Origin: Bosea sp. Tri-49
Lineage (GTDB): Bacteria > Pseudomonadota > Alphaproteobacteria > Rhizobiales > Beijerinckiaceae
Length of the DNA: 64,000 bases
Assembly: GCF_003952665.1 (NCBI RefSeq)
Contig: NZ_CP017947.1
Coordinates: 186,001-250,000, forward strand
Direction of reading: 5' to 3'
Below the pieces are notes generated by a model. That model searched no databases, had not been told where the DNA came from, and was given only the letters and a program-made list of their open reading frames with translations. The position numbers and the translations under genes are program-made. Positions 23,391 to 31,278 of the stretch are shown in pieces; position 1 is the first letter of the stretch; every line of letters starts with the position of its first letter.

Positions 23391-24092
23391 TCAAACGGCC
23401 GCTTCGTCTGGCGCTGTGCCCTGGCGTGCCGCGAGCAGCTCTCGCACGACCTGGTCGGCATTGTAGCGCGCTTTGCGAACGGCCTCGTCGCCGTCACTCA
23501 TCTGGTAAAGCGTGCCGTGCCCGCTGGTCAGCGTGCGAAAGGTGACACGGCGGTAGAGCGCGTTTGAACAGATCGGCACCTGTTCGGCATCGAGATAGGC
23601 GACGACCTCGCGCAATGGACGCGTGTTGCGGTCGAGACTGTCGTATTCGTTGAACAGCACGCGATGTTGGCTCATCGGCAGGGCGGATGCAGCCGCATGC
23701 TGTTCGAGATTGCGAATCGTACGCACGACTTGCGAGGCGTCAAACGTATGGACCTTGCAGGGCAGGACTACGAGATCGGCCCGAAGCGCCGACTGGATCA
23801 GAACATTGCCGTAATAGCCGGGGGTGTCGATCACCACGACGTCGTAGCGGTCGAGATCGGCGATCGCCGCGTCCAGTGCCGCCTCATCGGCCGCACGGAC
23901 CAGATCGATTCCCTGTGGCGTCATCCCGCGTGCGATGCTTGACGCATGCCATTGGTAGGACGAGCCTTGTGGATCCGCGTCGATGATCGCCACCGCATAG
24001 CCATGGCGTGCAAACTCTCCGGCGAGGATGATCGCGACGGTCGTTTTGCCGCTGCCTCCCTTCGGATTGGCGACCGCAAAGATGCTTGGCAT
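23391..24092 (-). CDS. parA: ParA-family partition ATPase
   Basis: A 233-residue single-domain ParA/MinD-like ATPase lacking an N-terminal helix-turn-helix (type Ib-like). The deviant Walker A is NPKGGSGKTT with the signature Lys, Walker A' VVVIDTPGYYGN, and the terminal K/R contact region follows. ATG at 24092 has GAGGAG 6 nt upstream; the long upstream frame to 24353 crosses repeats and is not coding. It would segregate the circular form of the element with its downstream partner. An operator motif overlaps its probable promoter. Confidence 0.88.
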   Translation of the reverse strand: MPSIFAVANPKGGSGKTTVAIILAGEFARHGYAVAIIDADPQGSSYQWHASSIARGMTPQGIDLVRAADEAALDAAIADLDRYDVVVIDTPGYYGNVLIQSALRADLVVLPCKVHTFDASQVVRTIRNLEQHAAASALPMSQHRVLFNEYDSLDRNTRPLREVVAYLDAEQVPICSNALYRRVTFRTLTSGHGTLYQMSDGDEAVRKARYNADQVVRELLAARQGTAPDEAAV

Positions 24093-24135
24093 CGGTGCTC
24101 CTCGGGGCTGCAGACTCACTTGGGTAATGTACATT

Positions 24136-24150
24136 ATAATAGATATTAGA
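24136..24150. promoter_or_regulatory. Shared operator motif, parA copy
   Basis: ATAATAGATATTAGA, 44 nt upstream of parA. On the minus strand TATAAT overlaps its edge as a likely -10, so occupancy would block transcription. A weaker third copy (AATAGATGTTGA) is near 24536. Confidence 0.55.
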
Positions 24151-24163
24151 CAACACCGAGAAC

Positions 24164-24430
24164 TGCGATTGCCGCAACCGTGCATCGCCCCAGGCGGGAA
24201 ATGCCGCATTACAGCGATACGGCTTCTCGGTCTTACCCAGACCACGGATAAATTGAATGGGGTAATGCGGCATTCCAGGACTGCCGCGATAGCGTAAAGC
24301 GTGAAGTGATCGATATCGAATGGCGCTGATGCTGGGATCCGATATTCCCTCACGCGCGAAATGCGATATTGCCGAAATGGCGCAACTGCGTGCTGGCGTC
24401 ATGCAGTGAAACCGGAATTGCGGTAATAGC
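24164..24430. repeat. Iteron-like repeats between parA and mobC
   Basis: Degenerate copies of a 13-16 nt word: GTAATGCGGCATT at 24262-24274 with its exact complement at 24200-24212, GAAATGCGATATTGCC at 24358-24373, GGAATTGCGGTAATAGC at 24414-24430 and GAACTGCGATTGCCGC at about 24161-24176. TCGATATCGA (24310-24319) is an extra palindrome. The region is less GC-rich than its surroundings. Candidate centromere or origin. Confidence 0.5.
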
Positions 24431-24650
24431 GCATGCGACCCATGCGATGCTCCGGGAGGGACTTGCGCGAGGCAAGCAGGCTGAAAGGATGCCGCCTCCG
24501 CGTTGGCGGTCATTTGCTCGGCATATGTCTATTTGAATAGATGTTGATTGACAAGATACCGGTTTGTGGGCCACAAACTCGGGGCGGCTGCGAGACGCAG
24601 CCGGAGATCGCCTCGGCGCTCGGTGCCGGCATCCGGCGATGTCGGTGGCC

Positions 24651-24672
24651 CGGCGGATCTGGCGATCCGCCG
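24651..24672. other. Hairpin upstream of mobC, candidate oriT element
   Basis: CGGCGGATC/GATCCGCCG with a TGGC loop, 24 nt before mobC. Inverted repeats next to mobilisation genes often mark oriT; no nick site was identified. Confidence 0.4.
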
Positions 24673-24695
24673 TTCGGCCGGAAGGGAAGAGGGCG

Positions 24696-25112
24696 ATGGC
24701 TCGGTCCGCTGCCGTTCCAAGACGCAAGCCGCGGCTGCGGACCGAGCTCTCCGCGGCGGACGAGCAGCGGCTGCGTGAGGCAATCGTGCTCTTCGGTTTG
24801 CCGAAGGCGGAGGTGGTGCGCCGGTTGATCCGCGCCTCGGTGCAAGCAGGACCGGCGCTGTCGGCCGAGAACACCGAGGCGGTGGTCCTGCTGGCGAGTC
24901 AGGTTCGCATGGTCGGACGGAACCTAGCGCAGCTCCTGCGCGCGGTCCGTTCCGGCCAAGCGGTCGGGCTGGATGACACCGAACCGGTCTGGCAGGGGCT
25001 CTACGATGTGATCTCAGTGATCAATGACGAGCTCACTGAAATCACCGTCGCCTATGGCTTGAGGCTTCGACGTCTCGCGAAGCTCGAGCTTCCGGCGGAG
25101 TGCGACGTGTAA
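24696..25112 (+). CDS. MobC-like relaxosome accessory protein
   Basis: A 138-residue protein. The N-terminus is basic with a ribbon-helix-helix-like start (PRLRTELSAADEQRLREAIV, LFGLPKAEVVRRLIRASVQA); the C-terminal half has VRMVGRNLAQLLRAVRSGQA, the N-x-N/R-Q-L segment typical of MobC (PF05713). MobC helps melt oriT and positions the relaxase. ATG at 24696 behind GAAGAGGG; its stop TAA overlaps the relaxase ATG (TAATG). Confidence 0.75.
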   Translation: MARSAAVPRRKPRLRTELSAADEQRLREAIVLFGLPKAEVVRRLIRASVQAGPALSAENTEAVVLLASQVRMVGRNLAQLLRAVRSGQAVGLDDTEPVWQGLYDVISVINDELTEITVAYGLRLRRLAKLELPAECDV

Positions 25113-27439
25113 TGAGCCGCGCCGGCCAGATCGCCTGGTGGACGGAGCGGGTCGCTGCGGCTCGCGACGGGATAGCGCAGGCGCGCGAGGAACGGCGCAG
25201 GCCGCAGGCTGCGCGGCTAGAGGAGCACCGCCAGCGGAGCCGCGGCTTCTCGGCGCGTCCAACCGCGATGCCCCACGCCCATAAACTCATCCGAGGTGAG
25301 ACGATCGCAGGTGGGCTCGATGCGGAGCGCCAGAGGGAGCTTCCGCCCGGGCCGAAAGGCCGCGGCAGCGGTCCGGCCGGGGCGCGCCGTGTTGGGGCCC
25401 CTGGACCAATTGCCGGCGGCCTCGCCGGCGGGGGCGAGGCTGTCGGCCGGGCCCGGATGCTCGCGGCTGGCTATCAGCCTGCGGTCGTCAAGGTGGTGTC
25501 CTATGCCAGTGGCGTCCCCCGCGCGACGGCCACCGGCCAGTACGTGCTGCGCGAGGATGTTCCGCTCGAGACCCATGACGGACGGATGCTGGCGGATCGG
25601 GAGGCGGTCGCTGACGAAATCAAGGCCTGGGCGGTGGGCTTTTCGAAGCGCGCTGAGAGCCAGGATGTTGGAACGGTGCGCCTGACGCTCCGCGACGCTC
25701 CCGCCAGCCCGGGAGGCAGGGCGACCTATGAAAAGGCGGTCGCTGCGGCCTTCGAAGGCCATCGTTTCGCCTATCGGTTCGATACTACATCCGAAGGGAT
25801 GCTGGAAGCGCGTGTGGTCCTCACGATGGCCGGCGCCGCGAAGGAGCGGTTTCGCTCTCGGATGGTGGAGGGCGGAGCGCCAACGAGGGGACAACGACAA
25901 TTCGATCGGGCGTCGGAAGCGAAGATCAAGGACAGGATCGCTGCTGCGACGGCTATTCCGGCGGATCGGGTCGGCGTCGTTTTGGACGCGACCGGGCATG
26001 GCCGTGACGGGGTGACCCATCAGTTGCACCGCTTGATCGCGAAGGGGCCGGCGGTGGACGACCGTAATAGAACGCTCGCCAACGTCGCAGACGTCAAAAC
26101 TGCCGCGCGGGACTGGGGACCATCGCTGCGTTCGCAATCCACGCGCGATACCATGCATGTGATCCTCTCGGCCAAGGCGGGCACTGATGTGGAGGCATTG
26201 CGACGCGCCGCCCGGTCTTTCCTGCAGGACCGCTTCGCCGACCACAAATTCATATTCGGCGTCCATACCGACAAAGAAGCGGAGGGGCACATTCATGCCC
26301 ATGCCGTTATCACGGTGAAGAGCGAATCCGGCCGGAAACTGCATCCGAGCCGCGACACCTTTCGTGAGTGGCGCCAGGCCTATGCCGAGCATGCGCAGGC
26401 CGAGGGCCTGAAGATCGTCGCGACGGGCGCGGGGGAGCGCGCCTCCTCGCAGAGTTATGGCCCGAGGGATAAGGCGATCGTCGAGGTAGCTGATCGACCA
26501 CGGCCCGAGCGCGCGGCGCGGGATCGTACCTATGCCGCGGATCCGGCAAACCGGCGGATGATCGATAACGCTCGCCAACGCATCGCCGTGGCGCGGGCCA
26601 ATCGGATTAGGATGGCCGTATCGGACTCCGAACTCCGCGTGGTGAATGACAGCATGCGTGCTTGGCGGGCCCTTCTCGGAGAACAGCCTGAGAACGGGAT
26701 CGCCAAGGAGATGCTTGAGCGTCTGACTTTTGCGCAGACACTCGGAGGCATTCTCAACACGATCGCGCAACGCGTGGAACATCTGACAAGGGAGGGAGCC
26801 AATATGGCCGGGACGTCCGAACAAATGGCAAGGGATCTGCGCCTGATGAACGAGGCCGTCTCACGTACCAGTGACCTGCTCGACGGCGTGACGAAGCAGC
26901 AGTTCCGGGAGGCGTCGGCGCGCTATCTGGAGACCTTAGCCAATCGGCTCGATCTCCAGCGCGTCTCCGAGCGTGGCGTGCAGCAGATGAGCCGCGCCGA
27001 GGTCGAGGTGATCGTCGGTGCCAATGCCGACTGGCTGATCCAGCGGGCGAATAGTGTTCAGGCGAAGGAGACGCGGGAAGCACAGGCCGCTGCCAGACTG
27101 GCAGATCGCGCTGTCGAAACGGAACGGCAAAACGAGGCGACAGCCGGCCTGGATCCAGCGTACCAGCGTGACCTCGCGGCCTCACGGGATGTCGTGAGGG
27201 GAGCGGCGCGCTCCGCTGCCCAGGAAGCGCGTGAGGCAAGAGCCGCGACGGAAGCGGCGCGCTCATTGGCGCGGCATCCGGGAGAGCGGCTCTCGGTCGC
27301 AGTGGCTCAGACCGATGCGCTCGCGCAATTGCGCATCGAACAGGAGCGTGTCATCCGCGAGATCGAGGCGAGTGAACGCGCCGAGTCCCAATCGCAAAAG
27401 GGGCAGCGGATGGGCGAAGGACGGAGAGGGCGCTCCTGA
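25112..27439 (+). CDS. Relaxase/mobilisation nuclease
   Basis: A 775-residue relaxase. The HUH histidine triad is in EAEGHIHAHAVITVKSES, preceded by the VILSAKAGTDVEALRRAARS and FGVHTDK beta strands; the N-terminal third has ATGQYVLREDVPLE, the likely Tyr-containing region, and the C-terminal half is a long helical, Glu/Arg/Ala-rich region. It would nick oriT and pilot the strand into a secretion channel. The ATG overlaps the mobC stop by one base. No traG coupling protein or trb/virB genes follow, so transfer would need help in trans. Confidence 0.82.
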   Translation: MSRAGQIAWWTERVAAARDGIAQAREERRRPQAARLEEHRQRSRGFSARPTAMPHAHKLIRGETIAGGLDAERQRELPPGPKGRGSGPAGARRVGAPGPIAGGLAGGGEAVGRARMLAAGYQPAVVKVVSYASGVPRATATGQYVLREDVPLETHDGRMLADREAVADEIKAWAVGFSKRAESQDVGTVRLTLRDAPASPGGRATYEKAVAAAFEGHRFAYRFDTTSEGMLEARVVLTMAGAAKERFRSRMVEGGAPTRGQRQFDRASEAKIKDRIAAATAIPADRVGVVLDATGHGRDGVTHQLHRLIAKGPAVDDRNRTLANVADVKTAARDWGPSLRSQSTRDTMHVILSAKAGTDVEALRRAARSFLQDRFADHKFIFGVHTDKEAEGHIHAHAVITVKSESGRKLHPSRDTFREWRQAYAEHAQAEGLKIVATGAGERASSQSYGPRDKAIVEVADRPRPERAARDRTYAADPANRRMIDNARQRIAVARANRIRMAVSDSELRVVNDSMRAWRALLGEQPENGIAKEMLERLTFAQTLGGILNTIAQRVEHLTREGANMAGTSEQMARDLRLMNEAVSRTSDLLDGVTKQQFREASARYLETLANRLDLQRVSERGVQQMSRAEVEVIVGANADWLIQRANSVQAKETREAQAAARLADRAVETERQNEATAGLDPAYQRDLAASRDVVRGAARSAAQEAREARAATEAARSLARHPGERLSVAVAQTDALAQLRIEQERVIREIEASERAESQSQKGQRMGEGRRGRS

Positions 27440-27442
27440 ACG

Positions 27443-27688
27443 CTATCGGATAATCATCTCGCGCAGGGCAATCGCGATCGCATGCGCCTTCGTGACAGCG
27501 CCGAGCTTTTCGCGCGCGGACAGAATATGTTTGGTCACCGTCGGCTTCGAAATGCCGAGGATGATAGAGATCTCCCAGTCGGTTTTGCCTCCGGCCGCCC
27601 AGAGCAGGCAGTCATACGCGCGGGCCGAGATGCGCCGGCCTGCACGACCAACGTTGAACCGGGCGCTGGAGCAAGGTGCCGAGCGCAT
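27443..27688 (-). pseudogene. C-terminal remnant of a LuxR-type regulator
   Basis: An 81-codon frame carrying only a GerE helix-turn-helix: ISARAYDCLLWAAGGKTDWE, ISIILGISKPTVTKHILSAR, then EKLGAVTKAHAIAIALREM. Intact relatives have about 160 further N-terminal residues for AHL binding, absent here. Its 3' end lies 4 nt from the relaxase stop (convergent). It could still be made as a stand-alone DNA-binding domain, but loss of the sensor suggests decay at the element edge. Confidence 0.6.
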
Positions 27689-27713
27689 AGCTTGGTGCGA
27701 AGCCTAGCAGCGA

Positions 27714-27869
27714 TTGGTCATCGGGGCTTGGATCAAGGCGATTTGCGGCGACCGCCCGTTGCGCTCTTACACGCGTAAGCACGCCGCGGCTTTCAAGGAT
27801 GCGCTGGAACGGCTGCCCGCCTCGGCTGACTGGTTTCAGGCGACCTATCCGCGCGATGGTCGAAGAGAC
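27714..27869 (+). pseudogene. Tyrosine-recombinase N-terminal fragment
   Basis: About 50 codons resemble the SAM-like core-binding domain of phage-type integrases: WIKAICGDRPLRSYTRKHAA, AFKDALERLPASADWFQATY. There is no arm-binding start and no catalytic R-H-R-Y domain after it. A remnant integrase is expected at the end of an integrative element and marks the right boundary of the 11.9-27.9 kb region. Confidence 0.5.
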
Positions 27870-27977
27870 TTAACCTCGACCGCCCCGTGCCGACATGTGA
27901 GCGTCCTGAAGTCCACAAAGAAGCCGACCGCCTTCCGGCAGCCCGTCCGATTTATTCGGCTGGGACAGTCAGACCTT

Positions 27978-28817
27978 TCAGGAAGAGGCTCCCGAGGCGA
28001 TTACCTCCTCGGTGAGGATATCGAACCGCTGAAGTCCGTGCGGACCGTAGGTGTGGATCATCGGGATATCCGCGGCGTCTCGCCCCCTTGCGACCAGCAC
28101 TCGACCGATGCGCGGCATGTTGTGGCGGGCATCGAAGATGTACCACTTGCCCCCGAGATAGGCCTCGAACCAGGCGTTGTAATCCATCGGTGCAGGATCG
28201 CGGGGCACGCCGATGTCACCGAGGAAGCCGTTGCAGTACCGTGCCGGGATGTTCATGGCACGGCATAGAGCAATGGCAAGATGGGTGAAATCCCGGCATA
28301 CACCGACGCGTTCATTCATCGCTTGAACAGCGGTGCGCGTGTTTCTGGCGAACCGATAGTCGAATCGGATTTGCGCGTTCACGTAATTGCAGATTTGCTG
28401 AACCCGATTCCAACCGGGGGCAAAACTGCCGAACAAATTCCACGCGGTCGCAGATAGCTCGTCGACCTCACAGTACCGGCTGGACAAAGTATATTCGATG
28501 AGCTCAGCCGGCAGGTCGCCTGGCCAGACTTCCGGTGCGTTCTTATCGAACTGGTCCGGAATCCCCGTGTCGCGGACGATCACATCGTTTGTGAAGATCG
28601 CTCCTCCCTGCGGTATAACCAGCCGGCGACACTGGTTGCCGAAGCCGTCCGTGTATTCCTCGACCGGCACATTCCTGCCGTCGATGATCGATTTAATCTG
28701 CGGCGTCGGCTGACCAACCACGTCCTTGCCGCGGCTAGGATGAGGGTCGAGTAGGACCACCGCCGGAGTTGTTTGTGCGGTGACGATCTCGATCCGGTAG
28801 CCGACGCGGATTTGCAT
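27978..28817 (-). CDS. Transglutaminase-like cysteine peptidase family protein
   Basis: A 279-residue cytoplasmic protein with an N-terminal bacterial transglutaminase N domain (MQIRVGYRIEIVTAQTTPAV) and a C-terminal transglutaminase-like core: catalytic Cys in ERVGVCRDFTHLAIALCRAM, the His-equivalent segment MDYNAWFEAYLGGKWYIFDA. The position usually held by His (H-A-W) is Asn (N-A-W) here; the later Asp is kept. This variant occurs in some Rhizobiales relatives as I recall, so activity is uncertain. ATG at 28817 with AGAGG upstream; the frame upstream of it is untranslated leader. Confidence 0.75.
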   Translation of the reverse strand: MQIRVGYRIEIVTAQTTPAVVLLDPHPSRGKDVVGQPTPQIKSIIDGRNVPVEEYTDGFGNQCRRLVIPQGGAIFTNDVIVRDTGIPDQFDKNAPEVWPGDLPAELIEYTLSSRYCEVDELSATAWNLFGSFAPGWNRVQQICNYVNAQIRFDYRFARNTRTAVQAMNERVGVCRDFTHLAIALCRAMNIPARYCNGFLGDIGVPRDPAPMDYNAWFEAYLGGKWYIFDARHNMPRIGRVLVARGRDAADIPMIHTYGPHGLQRFDILTEEVIASGASS

Positions 28818-29282
28818 TGCGCTGCCTCTGAGAGTGATGATGAAGCGCAACATCCCGGGGTGACTTGAGGTTCCCCGATAATCTCCCGTTCTGGACCAAG
28901 GTTTGGTTTCGCCCATGGCGCGAACCCGTCGGAACTTGGCGCGGGGGGAGGCCACGCGGCCAGATCCTGAGCAGTAGGAGCGTCCGAGAGGAGCACCTGG
29001 AACCCCCGAACCTTATTGATGTTCTAAAGAAGCTCGCCTGATTGCAGGTGGCTGTCGCATTGGGGGGCCACGGTGTCCAATCCGGCTGATTGCGCGATTT
29101 TCGCCCCGGTATCGAACGGCCCGGTGCGCGCTTACACAGCAGCCCGCTCGGGCCCCAGCCTGCCTGAGGTCCGTTGGTTCAAGCGGGGGCTCTGGGAGGA
29201 AAAACCCTCGCAGGGCAAGACTGAGATAGTCGCTTCCAAATGGCAGATTCACGCAGCCTTCGCGAGCGAAGGGAACTGAATA
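28818..29282. other. Divergent intergenic region
   Basis: About 465 nt between the transglutaminase and AI-2E genes. Near-consensus EcfG-type elements: GGAAC-N16-TGTT on plus at 28999-29023, and GGAAC-N17-TGTT on minus within about 28850-28876. No gene supported. Confidence 0.35.
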
Positions 29283-31208
29283 ATGCCCGCGATCGAGACT
29301 TCCTCTGCCATGCAAAATCCGGCAACGAAGTCGCCAATTAACAGCGTTGCCAACGTTGCTACCGGCGCTTTCATCATTGCCGCGTTGTATTTCGGACGCG
29401 AGGTTTTCGTCCCGGTAGCGCTCGCAATCCTATTCAGTTTCGTCCTGGCGCCGCTGGTGAAGGGATTGCAGAAGCTTCGTGTTCCGCGAGCATTGGCGGT
29501 CTTCACGGTTGTCCTGATTGCGTTTGCGACCTTGGCTATCTTGACGATGGCTATGGTTAGCCAAGCGACCCAACTGGCGGGGCAGCTGCCGACCTATCAA
29601 AGCACGATGCGCGCAAAGATCTCCGCTTTGAAAGGCTCGGAAGCGGGGAGTGGAGTGTTGAGCCGGGCAGCGGATATTCTGCAAGACCTGAGCAAGGAAC
29701 TTGACCGCCCCAAGGCAGAATTTCCTCCGTCGACCGAGATAGCCGGCCGTTCTCGAGAGGGGCGTCCGATCCCAGTCGAAGTGCACCAACCCGAGCCCGG
29801 TGCGATCGAAACTCTGCAGGCATTTCTGTCCCCGCTAATTCACCCTCTAACCACGACGGGTATTGTTCTGATCTTCGTGATCTTCATCCTTCTGAAGCGC
29901 GAGGATCTTCGAAATCGGTTCATCCGGTTGACTGGTACCCACGACCTGCAGAAGACCACGGCCGCGTTCGATGATGCCGCCAGGCGCTTGAGTCGATTGT
30001 TCCTCACCCAACTCATCGTCAATGCAGGCTTTGGAGTGGTGATCGGTTGCGGCCTTTGGGCCATCGGCGTTCCCAGTTCGCTGCTATGGGGCATTCTGGC
30101 GGCAATCCTGCGCTTCATTCCTTATCTCGGGGCGGTGCTTTCGGCCGTCTTCCCGATGGTGATCGCCGCATCGGTCGATCCCGGGTGGATGATGCTCGCA
30201 TTGACAGCCGGATTGTTCGTCATCGCAGAACCGCTCGTGGGACATGTGATCGAACCGTTGGCCTATGGCCGCTCTACCGGACTATCGCCCGTCGCCATCG
30301 TGGTCGCAGCGACATTCTGGACCTGGTTATGGGGCCCCATCGGCCTCGTTCTGGCGACGCCATTGACCGTTTGCCTCGTGGTACTGGGCCGACATGTCGA
30401 AAGACTGGAATTTCTGGACGTCATGCTCGGGGATCGGCCTCCGCTGTCCGCCCCGGAGATTTTCTATCAGCGCATCCTTGCTGGAGATCCGGCGGAAGCA
30501 GCCGACAAGGCTGAAGAGGTACTGAAGGAACGCTCGCTCTCCGCCTATTACGACGAAGTCGCGCTCGAGGGCTTGCGGCTCGCGGCAGCGGATGAAGCGC
30601 GTGGCGTCCTCGATGCCGCTCGCCGAAATCAAATTCTCGCGACAGTGCGCGAGGTCGTTGAAGATCTGGCTGACCATGACGACAGCCGACCGGTACTTGA
30701 CGCTGCCGCAGCAGATCCGGAGACCGAGGCCGCCGTTGAACAGACAGATGAAAGTGAAGGCACTTCCGATCTGCCGATTCTCGCCGCGGCTGAGCTTGGC
30801 GAGACGTTCGCGGGCCGAGATCGCGTCGTCTGCATCGGGGCAAGGTCACAACTCGACGAGGCGGCTGCCCTGATGCTGAGCCAGATTTTGGAAAAGCACG
30901 GATTGGCAGCGGAGGCCTTGCCGCCAAACACCTTGTTGACCTCGGGCATGGTGCAACTTGCTGAGCGCGATCCAGCCTTGATCTGCCTCTGCTATATCGG
31001 CCCGCAGAGCGCTGTGCACATGAAATATGCCCTTCGCCGCCTCCGCCGTCACATGCCCTTGGCAATCCTTGTTCTTGGGCAGCTGTCGCAAGTTTCGGAT
31101 CCCAAAGCGGACGATAAAGGCCCGTTGCTGGCCGATGCTGTGGAAACCTCTCTCCGAGGCATCTGCAGGGTCTGTCTGAAATTCGCGGCGAAGGGAGCTC
31201 CGGCGTGA
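29283..31208 (+). CDS. AI-2E family transporter with C-terminal soluble domain
   Basis: A 641-residue inner-membrane protein. Residues 20-400 form the AI-2E/PerM permease (PF01594): hydrophobic segments around 28-75, 190-215 and 250-370 with FIPYLGAVLSAVFPMVIAAS and GLSPVAIVVAATFWTWLWGP. Family members export small molecules or act as Na+/H+ antiporters. Residues about 410-641 are soluble: a helical linker, then RDRVVCIGARSQLDEAAALM ... LLTSGMVQLAERDPALICLC, which looks like a B12-binding/Rossmann-like fold without an evident cofactor His. This fusion is longer than the usual 350-400 residues. ATG preceded by GGGAA. Confidence 0.82.
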   Translation: MPAIETSSAMQNPATKSPINSVANVATGAFIIAALYFGREVFVPVALAILFSFVLAPLVKGLQKLRVPRALAVFTVVLIAFATLAILTMAMVSQATQLAGQLPTYQSTMRAKISALKGSEAGSGVLSRAADILQDLSKELDRPKAEFPPSTEIAGRSREGRPIPVEVHQPEPGAIETLQAFLSPLIHPLTTTGIVLIFVIFILLKREDLRNRFIRLTGTHDLQKTTAAFDDAARRLSRLFLTQLIVNAGFGVVIGCGLWAIGVPSSLLWGILAAILRFIPYLGAVLSAVFPMVIAASVDPGWMMLALTAGLFVIAEPLVGHVIEPLAYGRSTGLSPVAIVVAATFWTWLWGPIGLVLATPLTVCLVVLGRHVERLEFLDVMLGDRPPLSAPEIFYQRILAGDPAEAADKAEEVLKERSLSAYYDEVALEGLRLAAADEARGVLDAARRNQILATVREVVEDLADHDDSRPVLDAAAADPETEAAVEQTDESEGTSDLPILAAAELGETFAGRDRVVCIGARSQLDEAAALMLSQILEKHGLAAEALPPNTLLTSGMVQLAERDPALICLCYIGPQSAVHMKYALRRLRRHMPLAILVLGQLSQVSDPKADDKGPLLADAVETSLRGICRVCLKFAAKGAPA

Positions 31209-31278
31209 CCACAAATCTACGATTCTCTATGCGCTCTTCTCTGCAACCTCACGCGCCAGCCTTTACGTTCCCGGGCCG

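Noticed and set aside
23391..24353. Longer parA start with a roughly 87-residue N-terminal extension
   Set aside because: The extension contains the operator motif and iteron-like repeats and has no helix-turn-helix; GAGGAG precedes the ATG at 24092.
25217..26824. 535-codon frame antisense to the relaxase
   Set aside because: Antisense of a GC-rich gene with a clear HUH motif on the plus strand.
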